Shown piece by piece: positions 28,344 to 36,393 of a stretch of 64,000 bases of DNA. The notes beneath the pieces are model-generated. The model searched no databases and was not told where the DNA came from. It was given only the letters and a program-made list of their open reading frames with translations. Origin of the DNA: Mesorhizobium sp. (lineage in GTDB: Bacteria > Pseudomonadota > Alphaproteobacteria > Rhizobiales > Rhizobiaceae); assembly GCA_004020315.1 (NCBI GenBank), contig SAQG01000024.1, positions 1-64,000 of the forward strand, given 5' to 3'. The translations under genes were made by a program, and so were the position numbers. Position 1 is the stretch's first letter. Every line of letters starts with the position of its first letter.

Positions 28344-28709
28344 CTAGGGATATTTCGTCTGATTGGCGCTCGCGCCCTGAGGGCTTAGATCGCTTTGCAA
28401 CTCCTTTGGCAGTGGAAGACTTGAGCACCGCAGGTGCACCTCGCGGGCGAACAATTTTCGTTGCTTCTGCTGGTGCTCCTTGATGGCTGCTGCGAGCCCC
28501 AACCCGTACGGGCCAAGAAAGACGCCGGTCCCCCAACCCGGCTGCTTTTTTTCGCGAGCGTCGTAGTCCGAAGCCTCCATGCGGGCTTGCTGGCATTCCG
28601 GCGACGCCCATTTCTGGTCTTGCTTCGAAAGCGATGCTCCATAGTCGACCGGAGAGCTAGCGCATCCAGCCACTGTCGCGGCCAACGCGACGAACATTGC
28701 AATTCTCAC
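28344..28709 (-). CDS. Small lipoprotein of unknown function
   Basis: A 121-residue predicted lipoprotein. I choose the GTG at 28709 because GGGAGGGG lies 7 to 8 bases upstream; it gives VRIAMFVALAATVAGCASS with a good lipobox (VAGC). The mature part holds CQQARMEASDYDAREKKQPGW, then a Gly-rich hydrophobic stretch and a Lys/Gln-rich segment, with two further cysteines. No family recognised. Lower GC near its start than its neighbours. Confidence 0.7.
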   Translation of the reverse strand: MRIAMFVALAATVAGCASSPVDYGASLSKQDQKWASPECQQARMEASDYDAREKKQPGWGTGVFLGPYGLGLAAAIKEHQQKQRKLFAREVHLRCSSLPLPKELQSDLSPQGASANQTKYP

Positions 28710-28797
28710 CCCAAGCCCCTCCCGAAAGCATTGTGGAGAGTACACAGAACTCTTCTCCCAACAAGGAGATAGCTCCGAAGAGGCAGCTTCCTAGTTT

Positions 28798-29439
28798 TTA
28801 GTCGCCCGTCGTTCCAAGCGAACGTGCATATTGCGTCAGCGGAAAGCACATGACGAAGAAGATCAGCGCGACAAGCCCGTAAACGGTGAAGGGTTCGAAG
28901 GTCGCATTGTTGATCGCGTTGGATGTCCTGACCAATTCCTCGAAACCGATGATCGAGGTCAGCGCCGTCGACTTGATCAGCTGCACCAGGAAGCCGACGG
29001 TCGGCGCGCGAGTGATCGAAAACGCCTGCGGCAGAATGATCAGCCTGAGTTCCTGCAGATAGTGGAGGCCGAGGCTGGCGCCGGCGTCCCACTGGCCGCG
29101 CGGCAGCGCATCGACGCCGCCGCGCCAGATCTCGGCGAGATAGGCGCTGGCGAAGAAGGTGAGGCCAAGTGCTGCGGCGGTCCACGGTTCGATGCGCAAG
29201 CCCAGCATCGGCAGGCCAAAGAACATCAGGAAGAGCTGCATGAGCAGCGGCGTTCCCTGGAAAAGCGCGATGTAGCCCGAGGCAAGCCGCCGCGCCCATT
29301 TATTCTTCGCGATCCTGAGAAACAGCACGACCATGCCGACCACGCCGCCGCCGACGAAGGCCGCGAGTGACAAAAGCACCGTCCAGCGCGCGGCGAGCAG
29401 AAGGTTGCGCACGATATCCCAGAAGGTGAATTCGATCAT
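28798..29439 (-). CDS. Polar amino acid ABC transporter permease
   Basis: A 213-residue HisM/GlnP-type permease with about five spans, the family segment YIALFQGTPLLMQLFLMFFGLP and the ATPase-contact loop QWDAGASLGLHYLQELRLIILPQA. It starts MIEFTFW at 29439, overlapping the stop of the other permease (ATGA). A longer open frame running up to 30129 is a frame shadow, not a fusion. It is the last gene of the speB-type operon, and no ATPase gene follows. Confidence 0.92.
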   Translation of the reverse strand: MIEFTFWDIVRNLLLAARWTVLLSLAAFVGGGVVGMVVLFLRIAKNKWARRLASGYIALFQGTPLLMQLFLMFFGLPMLGLRIEPWTAAALGLTFFASAYLAEIWRGGVDALPRGQWDAGASLGLHYLQELRLIILPQAFSITRAPTVGFLVQLIKSTALTSIIGFEELVRTSNAINNATFEPFTVYGLVALIFFVMCFPLTQYARSLGTTGD

Positions 29440-30104
29440 GACACGCCGGCTCCCAGAGCGCGGCGGCCGCCGCTGACCAGCAGCCGGCGCAGCCCCATCG
29501 ACAGGACGAGATAGACGATCGTCACCACGAAATAGGTCTCGAACGCGCGGAAGGTGCGCGCCTGCAGCATGTCGGCCTCGTAGGTCAGTTCGCGCACCGC
29601 GATCTGCGAAACCACGGCCGACTCCAGCATCATGATGATGATCTGGCTGGTCAGCGCCGGATAGATCACCTTGAGTGCCTGCGGCAGCACGATCTTGACG
29701 AACACCTGACGGGGCCGGAGCCCAAGTGCCAGTGCTGCTTCCGTCTGTCCGCGCGGCACTGCGTCCAGCCCGGCGCCGACGATCTCGGTCGTGTAGGCCG
29801 CCATGTTGAGCGTCATTGCCAGCATGGCGGCCAGCAGCGGATCGAACCTTATGCCGATGCTGGGCAGCCCGAAGAAGATGAAGAACAGCTGCACCAGGAA
29901 CGGCGTGTTCCTGATAATTTCGACATAGACGCCGATCGCCCGCTTGAGCAGCAGGGGGCCGTTTCGCCGCCCTGCCGCGCCGAGAATGCTGAGGAACGTC
30001 CCCGCGAGCGTGGTCACGGCGATCAACAGGACCGTCGTGGCCGCCCCGCGCGTGATCGCACCTGTCGCATCGGCAAGCCAGCCGAAGTCGAGGCTGTAGC
30101 CCAT
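29436..30104 (-). CDS. Polar amino acid ABC transporter permease
   Basis: A 222-residue permease of the same family, with YVEIIRNTPFLVQLFFIFFGLP and the loop QTEAALALGLRPRQVFVKIVLPQAL. It pairs with the overlapping permease gene to form a heterodimeric channel. Its ATG is 21 bases downstream of the binding-protein stop. Confidence 0.92.
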   Translation of the reverse strand: MGYSLDFGWLADATGAITRGAATTVLLIAVTTLAGTFLSILGAAGRRNGPLLLKRAIGVYVEIIRNTPFLVQLFFIFFGLPSIGIRFDPLLAAMLAMTLNMAAYTTEIVGAGLDAVPRGQTEAALALGLRPRQVFVKIVLPQALKVIYPALTSQIIIMMLESAVVSQIAVRELTYEADMLQARTFRAFETYFVVTIVYLVLSMGLRRLLVSGGRRALGAGVS

Positions 30105-30125
30105 GATAGGTCCTTACCCCGGAGA

Positions 30126-30929
30126 TCAATCCTTGAGATTGTCGGGATTGAGCGGCGTCTTGAGCCAGGCTTTCGAGCTTTCGTCCAGCTTGCCGTCGGC
30201 CAGCATCTTGGCGACCGCGTCGTTGACCGCTTGCTTCAGGCGGGCCTCGTTCTTGTTGAGGCCGATATGCGAGGGCGAGGTGAGAAGCTGGAATTTCTGC
30301 TCCGGCTTCAGCGCCTCTTGGCGGGCGAGCACCTGCGCGCCGACGTCGTTGCCGACGACCATCAACTGGGTCTGACCCGAGATGAAGGCCTGGATGACGG
30401 AATTGTAGTTGTCGAAACGGCGGATGTCGGCCGAGGCCGGTGCTGCCTCGGTCAGCGACGTATCTTCCAGCGTGCCGCGGTTGACGGCGATCGACTTGTC
30501 GGCGAGGTCGTCCTTGCCTTCGACCTTGAGCGCGGCCGGGCCGATCACGGCGATATAGTAGGGCGCGTAGGCGGCGGCGAAATCGATCACCTGCTCACGC
30601 TCCTTGGAGTAGCCGACGCTCATCAGGATATCGACGCGCTTGTCGGTAAGATACGGGATGCGGTTCTGCCCGGTCACGCTGACCAAATTGAGCTTGACCT
30701 TGAGCTGGTCGGCGATGAACTGCGCCACGTCGATGTCATAGCCTTTGATGCTCATATCGGCACTGGCCGAGGAGAAGGGCGGAAAGTCGGAGAAAATGCC
30801 GACATTGATGGCGCCGGCCTTGGTGATGTCATCGACCGCATCGGCATTGGCGGCCTCGGTGGCGAGACCAAAACCGGCGAGCATCAGCGCGGCGGCGATG
30901 GATGATTTGAGCTTCATGTGAAATGTCAT
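30126..30929 (-). CDS. Amino-acid-type ABC transporter substrate-binding protein
   Basis: A 267-residue periplasmic binding protein of family 3 with a signal peptide (LKSSIAAALMLAGFGLATEAANA). The mature start INVGIFSDFPPFSSASADMSIKGYDIDVAQ is typical of polar amino acid binders. AGGGGAA precedes the ATG at 30929. Its ligand is not readable, but linkage to a ureohydrolase suggests a guanidino compound or basic amino acid such as agmatine, arginine or 4-guanidinobutyrate. Confidence 0.9.
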   Translation of the reverse strand: MTFHMKLKSSIAAALMLAGFGLATEAANADAVDDITKAGAINVGIFSDFPPFSSASADMSIKGYDIDVAQFIADQLKVKLNLVSVTGQNRIPYLTDKRVDILMSVGYSKEREQVIDFAAAYAPYYIAVIGPAALKVEGKDDLADKSIAVNRGTLEDTSLTEAAPASADIRRFDNYNSVIQAFISGQTQLMVVGNDVGAQVLARQEALKPEQKFQLLTSPSHIGLNKNEARLKQAVNDAVAKMLADGKLDESSKAWLKTPLNPDNLKD

Positions 30930-31016
30930 TGTCGTTCCCCTGCTGGAAGCTTGTTTGTTTGAATGCGGCCGCCGGCTCCAGCGCGGCGGTCGCCTTGGAT
31001 TTGGTGTCGGGCTCCC

Positions 31017-32078
31017 TCAGGCTCCCTTGCCTGTTATCGCCGGGCTGAAGACCATCAGGCTGAGAATCTCGAACAGCACCTGCGCGCCGGCATGGGCGGT
31101 GTTGGTGGTCGCGTCATATTGCGGCGCCACCTCGACGACGTCGCCGCCGACGATGTTGAGGCCCTTCAGGCCGCGCAGCAGTTCGAGCACTTCCCGCGTC
31201 GTCAGCCCGCCGACTTCCGGCGTGCCGGTGCCCGGCGCGAAGGCCGGATCGACGCTGTCGATGTCGAAGGAGACGTAGGTCGGGCCATCGCCGACGATCT
31301 GGCGCGCCTTCGCGATGATGGCTGGGATGCCGAGGCCGGTCACCTCTTCGGCATGCACGACGGTCATGCCGGATTCGTAGGTGAACTCCCAAAGATACTC
31401 GGCCGAGCCGCGGATGCCGATCTGGATGGTGCGCGAAGGGTCGAGCACGCCGTCCAGCACCGCGTTACGGAACGGCCCGCCATGGTGGAACTTGGTCATG
31501 TCGAACAGGCCGCTGGTATCGCAGTGGGCGTCGATATGGATCATGCCGACCGGCGCCTTTTTGCCGACCGCTTTCAAGATCGGGTGGCTGATCGAATGAT
31601 CGCCGCCGACCGATAGCGGGATGACGCCCGCATCGACGATCTGGTTGGTGCGACGCTCGATGTCGTCATGGCTGGTCTCCAGCCGGTAGCGGCTCTGGAA
31701 CGGTACGTCGCCGATATCGGCCACCTTCAGCTCATGCGTCGGCGCGCATTCCAGCACATGGTTGTAGGGGCCGATGCGCTCGATGGCGCGCAGCGCCCTT
31801 GGCCCGAAGCGGGCACCCGGCCGGTTGGTGACGCCGAGGTCCATCGGCACGCCGATCATCGCCACCTGCAGATCGCCGAAGTCAGGATTGTCGGCGGCAA
31901 TTTCCCGATACGGCGCGGCGAGGAAGGTCGGAATGCCGGAATAGGGCGCCAGCCGTGTGCCGCTCTTGGAGAAGATCTTGTCGGCGACGCGCCGGAATTT
32001 CGGGTCGAACATCTCGCCGCCGTGGCTCTCGCCGTATTTGCGGCGCAACGCTTCGAGCTTGCCGCGATCATAATCCAT
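31017..32078 (-). CDS. speB: Agmatinase/ureohydrolase family enzyme
   Basis: A 353-residue enzyme of the arginase fold that removes urea from a guanidino substrate. The dinuclear metal site is visible in SVGGDHSISHP, GMIHIDAHCDTS and SFDIDSVDPAFAPGTGTPE. I start at MDYDRGKLEALRR (32078), preceded by GGAGG; the upstream codons lack support. Agmatinase is the default name, but guanidinobutyrase and guanidinopropionase share these motifs. It leads an operon with an amino-acid-type transporter. Urea made here could feed the urease encoded about 22 kb away. Confidence 0.88.
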   Translation of the reverse strand: MDYDRGKLEALRRKYGESHGGEMFDPKFRRVADKIFSKSGTRLAPYSGIPTFLAAPYREIAADNPDFGDLQVAMIGVPMDLGVTNRPGARFGPRALRAIERIGPYNHVLECAPTHELKVADIGDVPFQSRYRLETSHDDIERRTNQIVDAGVIPLSVGGDHSISHPILKAVGKKAPVGMIHIDAHCDTSGLFDMTKFHHGGPFRNAVLDGVLDPSRTIQIGIRGSAEYLWEFTYESGMTVVHAEEVTGLGIPAIIAKARQIVGDGPTYVSFDIDSVDPAFAPGTGTPEVGGLTTREVLELLRGLKGLNIVGGDVVEVAPQYDATTNTAHAGAQVLFEILSLMVFSPAITGKGA

Positions 32079-32225
32079 TTCGGTCCTCCATGGCTGGTGC
32101 AGTGCGGCCATCAATGACGGTCGCTATCCTGCCGGCTGCCTGCGGATTTCATGTCTTGATGTTGTTCGACCTAAAGTGTCTTGCAGCTGCATTGAAAAAT
32201 CAATTGATATTGTTAGGGTCTTTGC

Positions 32226-32242
32226 TGTGAGAAAATCTCACA
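32226..32242. promoter_or_regulatory. LysR-type operator between speB and its divergent regulator
   Basis: TGTGAGA-AAA-TCTCACA is a perfect 7+7 palindrome containing a T-N11-A core, the form expected for a LysR-type regulator. It lies 71 bases before the LysR ATG and 148 bases before the speB start. Confidence 0.6.
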
Positions 32243-32250
32243 TTAATGTT

Positions 32251-32299
32251 GAGCACGATCTTATCCGAAAACCGGATTCCACTTTTCGGGATCGTGCTC
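32251..32299. repeat. Palindromic intergenic element (GAGCACGATC...GATCGTGCTC)
   Basis: GAGCACGATC (32251-32260) pairs perfectly with GATCGTGCTC (32290-32299), with inner TCCGAAAA/TTTTCGG complementarity. This is a typical Rhizobiales intergenic palindrome and a cousin of the element at 10651. It lies immediately before the LysR gene, so it forms the leader of that transcript. Confidence 0.8.
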
Positions 32300-32312
32300 G
32301 TTTGAGGCTCCG

Positions 32313-33287
32313 ATGGCCAAGCGTCTGCCTCCCCTGAATCCATTGCGCGCCTTCGAGGCGACGGCGCGTCACGCCTCGCTGACCAAGGCGGCGGCTGAGC
32401 TCAACGTCACCCATGGCGCCATCAGTCACCAGATCAAGGCGCTCGAACAGTCGCTTGGGGTCAAGCTGTTCGAGCGCGCCGGCCAGCGGGTGAAGCTGAC
32501 GCCGCACGGCGCCGAGTTGCTGCCGGCGGTGTCGACCGCCTTCGACGGCATCGCTGCCGCCACGCAGCGCATGACGAGGCCGGCGAGCACCGGCGCCCTC
32601 TCGGTGTCCTGCGTGCCGGCGCTGCTGTTGCTGTGGATGATCCCGCGGCTCGGCAGCTTCACCTCGCAATATCCCGATATCAGGCTGACGCTGATCCCAT
32701 CCAACGACGCCAAGGACATCCGCGCGCCGCATATCGACGTCTGCGTGCATTATGGCGACGGCAGCTGGACCGATTGCTGGATGCGCAAATGGTCGGGCCT
32801 CGAACTGTTCCCGGTGGTCAGCCCGACGCTGATCAACAACCGTCCGATCCGCACCGTGCGCGATCTCGCCGATCACGTCTTCCTGCATGGCGACGACGGC
32901 CGCGAGTGGCACACCTGGCTGGCCGCCGCCGATGCGCTGGATCTGGAGCGCGGCCGCCGCCACCATCTCGGCGACGCGCGCATGGCGAGCGAGGCCGCTG
33001 TTCACGGCCATGGCGTGGCGCTCGGCGATACGGTGACCGCAAGCGGACTGCTCGCCAGGGGATTGCTTGTCGCGCCGTTCAGCCTGTCGGTGCCGGCGGT
33101 CGACGATTTCTACGTCGTCTGCCGCAACGAGATGAGGTCGGCGCCGATCGTGCAGCTGTTCATCGACTGGCTGTTTGCCGAGAAAGAACAGGCCGACGGC
33201 CGCGCCGATGCGCCGGTTGCGGGCAGGATCGGCATCCGCAGGAAGCGCCCGGCGCTGCGAGTGGTCGGCGCCAAGACGGCGTCCTGA
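32313..33287 (+). CDS. LysR-family transcriptional regulator (GcvA-like)
   Basis: A 324-residue regulator with a winged helix (PLRAFEATARHASLTKAAAEL, VTHGAISHQIKALEQSLGVKLF) and an effector domain. The C-terminus is extended and basic (RKRPALRVVGAK). It is divergent from speB and the amino-acid-type transporter with a LysR-type palindrome between, so it most likely controls that operon, probably in response to the guanidino substrate. Confidence 0.92.
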   Translation: MAKRLPPLNPLRAFEATARHASLTKAAAELNVTHGAISHQIKALEQSLGVKLFERAGQRVKLTPHGAELLPAVSTAFDGIAAATQRMTRPASTGALSVSCVPALLLLWMIPRLGSFTSQYPDIRLTLIPSNDAKDIRAPHIDVCVHYGDGSWTDCWMRKWSGLELFPVVSPTLINNRPIRTVRDLADHVFLHGDDGREWHTWLAAADALDLERGRRHHLGDARMASEAAVHGHGVALGDTVTASGLLARGLLVAPFSLSVPAVDDFYVVCRNEMRSAPIVQLFIDWLFAEKEQADGRADAPVAGRIGIRRKRPALRVVGAKTAS

Positions 33288-33425
33288 GGCTGCGATTGCC
33301 GAAGTCTTGCACTTGCCGCAGGGTTTTCTTTTTGTCGGGCCAGCTCGCAAAGCGGGAGGCGCTTTCAAAAATTCAATGCTAAGAGGCATTCCGCAGGGAG
33401 CGAGCAGCGAAGGCGGCATCGAGAC

Positions 33426-34730
33426 ATGACTAAGACCGATATAGCGCGGCGCGTCTACAACCACACCTGGAAACTAGACCCGATCGTCCGCAGCCTGCTC
33501 GACACCGATTTCTACAAGCTGTTGATGCTGCAGATGATCTGGGGCATGTACCCCAAGATCGACACCACCTTCTCGCTGATCAACCGCACCACCTCGGTTC
33601 GCCTTGCCGAGGAGATCGACGAGGCGGAACTGCGCGATCAGCTCGACCATGCCCGCACCTTGCGCTTCTCGAAGAAGGAGATGATCTGGCTCGGCGGCAA
33701 CACCTTCTATGGCCGCAAGCAGATCTTCGAACCGGAATTCCTCGCTTGGCTCGAACATTTCCAGCTGCCGGAATACGAGCTTTCCAAGCGCGATGGACAG
33801 TACGAGCTCACTTTCAGCGGTCCGTGGATGTACACGACGCTGTGGGAGATCCCGGCGCTCGCCATCCTCAACGAACTGCGCTCGCGCGCCGCCATGCGGG
33901 CGTTCGGGCCCTTCGCGCTCGACGTGCTCTATGCCCGCGCCAAGGCCAAGATGTGGGCCAAGACCGAGCGGCTGAAAGCGCTGCCCGATATCCGCATTTC
34001 GGATTTCGGCACCCGCCGCCGCCATTCCTTCCTGTGGCAGCGCTGGTGCGTCGAAGCGCTCAAGGAAGGGATCGGCGAGGCTTTCACGGGCACCTCCAAC
34101 GTGCTGCTCGCCATGGACAACGATCTCGAGGCGCTCGGCACCAACGCGCATGAATTGCCGATGGTGCTGGCCGCGCTTGCCAATTCGGAAAAGGAGTTGA
34201 AGCAGTCGCCCTACAAGGTGCTGCAGGACTGGCAACGCTACTATGGCGGCAATCTGCTGATCGTGCTGCCGGATGCTTTCGGTACCGCTTCGTTTCTGCG
34301 CGATGCGCCGGACTGGGTCGCCGACTGGACCGGCTTTCGCCCCGACAGCGCGCCGCCGATCGAGGGCGGCGAGAAGATCCTTTCCTGGTGGCGCCAAAAG
34401 GGCAAGGACCCCAGGCAGAAGCTGCTCATCTTCTCCGACGGGCTCGAGGTCGAGACCATCGAGGAAACCTACCGTCACTTCCGCGGCAAGGTGCGCATGT
34501 CCTTCGGTTGGGGCACCAACCTGACCAATGATTTCGAAGGCTGCGCGCCGACCGACACCAACCGGCTCGACGCCATCTCGCTGGTCTGCAAGGTCACGGA
34601 GGCCAATGGCCGCCCGGCGGTCAAGCTCTCCGACAATCCCGCCAAGGCCACCGGCGACGAAAAAGAGATCGAGCGCTATTTGCGCATCTTCGGCGAGAAA
34701 GACCGCGTGGAGCAGCTGGTGAAGGTGTGA
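33426..34730 (+). CDS. pncB: Nicotinate phosphoribosyltransferase
   Basis: A 434-residue enzyme joining nicotinate and PRPP to make nicotinate mononucleotide for NAD salvage. Family segments include DTDFYKLLMLQ near the N-terminus, FGTRRRHSF, GTSNVLLAM and GTNAHELPMVL, which carries the His phosphorylated in the ATP-coupled cycle. Length is right for the bacterial enzyme. A nicotinamidase gene lies about 8 kb downstream beside a nicotinate-like catabolic operon, making this region rich in pyridine-carboxylate metabolism. Confidence 0.95.
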   Translation: MTKTDIARRVYNHTWKLDPIVRSLLDTDFYKLLMLQMIWGMYPKIDTTFSLINRTTSVRLAEEIDEAELRDQLDHARTLRFSKKEMIWLGGNTFYGRKQIFEPEFLAWLEHFQLPEYELSKRDGQYELTFSGPWMYTTLWEIPALAILNELRSRAAMRAFGPFALDVLYARAKAKMWAKTERLKALPDIRISDFGTRRRHSFLWQRWCVEALKEGIGEAFTGTSNVLLAMDNDLEALGTNAHELPMVLAALANSEKELKQSPYKVLQDWQRYYGGNLLIVLPDAFGTASFLRDAPDWVADWTGFRPDSAPPIEGGEKILSWWRQKGKDPRQKLLIFSDGLEVETIEETYRHFRGKVRMSFGWGTNLTNDFEGCAPTDTNRLDAISLVCKVTEANGRPAVKLSDNPAKATGDEKEIERYLRIFGEKDRVEQLVKV

Positions 34731-34739
34731 GGGTGGGGG

Positions 34740-36227
34740 ATGGTCTCGCCTCGCCAAAAGGGAAATCCGGATAGCGTGAGTTCCCGCCAGGGGGGTGCGA
34801 AGGATCACTGCGAAGGACGTTCCTTCCCGACGAAAGCCTTCATCTACGCCCTAACATTCTCACCCACCTCCGCCTTCGCCCATGCCTCCGACCGCGGCCA
34901 CGTTCTGCTGCTTCCGACCGGCTACTACGTCGCCGGCGGCGCGCTCGCGGTCGCCGCCAGCTTCCTTGTCCTGGCACTGCTTCCGCCTGACGCTCTCGAC
35001 CGCTTCTGGCGGCGGCGCCTGCCGCTTTTCGCATTCGGCGACGGCGCACGGGCAATTGTCAGCCTGCTATCCTTTGCCGGCTTTGCGATCCTCGTCGCGG
35101 CCGGCCTGTTCGGCAGCCGCGATCCGCTGTCCAACCCGCTGCCGCTGACGATATGGACGCTACTGTGGGTCGGGCTGGTTTTGCTGCAGGGGCTGTTCGG
35201 CAACCTCTGGTCATGGTTGAACCCCTGGTACGGGCCTTGGCGTGTTGTTTTGCGCCTGTTCGGCAAGCGGCAGACTTGGCGCCCACCCCCATGGCTCGGC
35301 TCCTGGCCAGCTTTCGTTCTGTTCTTCGCCTTCGCCTGGTTCGAGCTGATCGACCCGGCGCCCGACGATCCGGCGCGGCTCGCCTCGGTCGCCGGCCTTT
35401 ATTGGCTGCTGAGTTTTGCCGCCATGCTGGTGTTCGGCTACCGCGACTGGAGCCGGCGCGGTGAGTTCCTGACCGTCTTCTTCGCTATGGTGGCGCGCTT
35501 CGCCCTCCTTGAGCGCAATGAAGTCGAGCGCAATGAAGGCGGCCGGCTCAGTCTCTGCTGGCCGGGCGCTAAGCTCGGCAATGCCGCGCCGCTGTCGCTC
35601 AGCGGCAGCGCTTTCCTGCTGCTTGCGCTGTCGTCGGTCTCCTTCGACGGCCTGTCGAAAACCTTCTTCTGGCTCGGCCTGTTCGGCATCAACCCGCTGG
35701 AGTTTCCTGGGCGCACGGCGGTGATCGGCATCGGCACCTTTGGACTCGGGCTAACGTTCGTCTTGCTCGCTGCCGCGTTCGTCCTTGCCGTTGTCCTTGG
35801 CCAGCGTCTTGCCGGCAGCCCGCATTCTCTCGGTCGAGCCGCCGGGCTGCTGGTCTGGTCGATCGTGCCGATCGCGCTCGCCTACCATGTCGCGCATTAT
35901 CTGGCGGCGCTGCTTGTCGACGGGCAGTACGCGGTGGCTGCGCTTTCCGACCCGTTGGCGCTGGGCTGGAACCTGTTCGGCACCGCCGGCATGCAGATCG
36001 AAGCCGGCGTCGCCGCCGGCGCCGGCTCGGCATGGTGGCTGTGGAATATCCAGGCCGGCGTCATCATCGCCGGCCACATGCTGGCCGTGCTCGTCGCGCA
36101 TGGCCTCGCCTGGCGATTGCACCCGGTTCCCGGCCGCGCCGCGCTCAGCCAGTTTCCGCTCACCGTGCTGATGATCGCCTATACGGTCTTCGGCCTGTGG
36201 TTGCTTGCCACGCCGGCGGCCGGATGA
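34740..36227 (+). CDS. Large multi-pass membrane protein of unknown function
   Basis: A 495-residue hydrophobic protein with about ten to twelve membrane spans after an N-terminal segment that may not be translated; ATG 34740 gives a polar 30-residue lead before FIYALTFSPTSAFAHASDRGH, which looks like the true signal region, so an internal start is possible. Trp-rich segments such as NLWSWLNPWYGPW and a late HVAHYLAALLVDGQY, with conserved His, suggest metal or quinone contact, but I do not recognise the family. A 14-base sequence (GAGCGCAATGAAGT/G) is directly repeated near 35513-35540. Confidence 0.7.
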   Translation: MVSPRQKGNPDSVSSRQGGAKDHCEGRSFPTKAFIYALTFSPTSAFAHASDRGHVLLLPTGYYVAGGALAVAASFLVLALLPPDALDRFWRRRLPLFAFGDGARAIVSLLSFAGFAILVAAGLFGSRDPLSNPLPLTIWTLLWVGLVLLQGLFGNLWSWLNPWYGPWRVVLRLFGKRQTWRPPPWLGSWPAFVLFFAFAWFELIDPAPDDPARLASVAGLYWLLSFAAMLVFGYRDWSRRGEFLTVFFAMVARFALLERNEVERNEGGRLSLCWPGAKLGNAAPLSLSGSAFLLLALSSVSFDGLSKTFFWLGLFGINPLEFPGRTAVIGIGTFGLGLTFVLLAAAFVLAVVLGQRLAGSPHSLGRAAGLLVWSIVPIALAYHVAHYLAALLVDGQYAVAALSDPLALGWNLFGTAGMQIEAGVAAGAGSAWWLWNIQAGVIIAGHMLAVLVAHGLAWRLHPVPGRAALSQFPLTVLMIAYTVFGLWLLATPAAG

Positions 36228-36267
36228 GACAAAAGCCCGCTTCGATGGCGTCGATTGAACCTTGGGG

Positions 36268-36294
36268 AAAGCCCGCTTGCCACGTCAGGGCTTT
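36268..36294 (+). terminator. Possible terminator before the branched-chain-type transporter operon
   Basis: AAAGCCC (36268-36274) pairs with GGGCTTT (36288-36294) with a 13-base loop, followed by GATGATTTAGTTTG. A weak rho-independent terminator for the upstream membrane-protein gene. Confidence 0.35.
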
Positions 36295-36393
36295 GATGAT
36301 TTAGTTTGTACACATGCAATTTCGGCGCTCTTACCAAGAGTGGCCCGCCTCGCTACAGCCGTTGGTCAAAACTCAAAAACAAGGGGAACTGCC

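Noticed and set aside
28798..30129. A 443-codon minus-strand frame that looks like a fused permease
   Set aside because: Only its last half is permease-like. The first part is a frame shadow of the other permease gene, which is read in a different frame (29436-30104).
33288..33425. A riboswitch or NiaR-type site before pncB
   Set aside because: No conserved aptamer core or clear palindrome was visible in the 138 bases.
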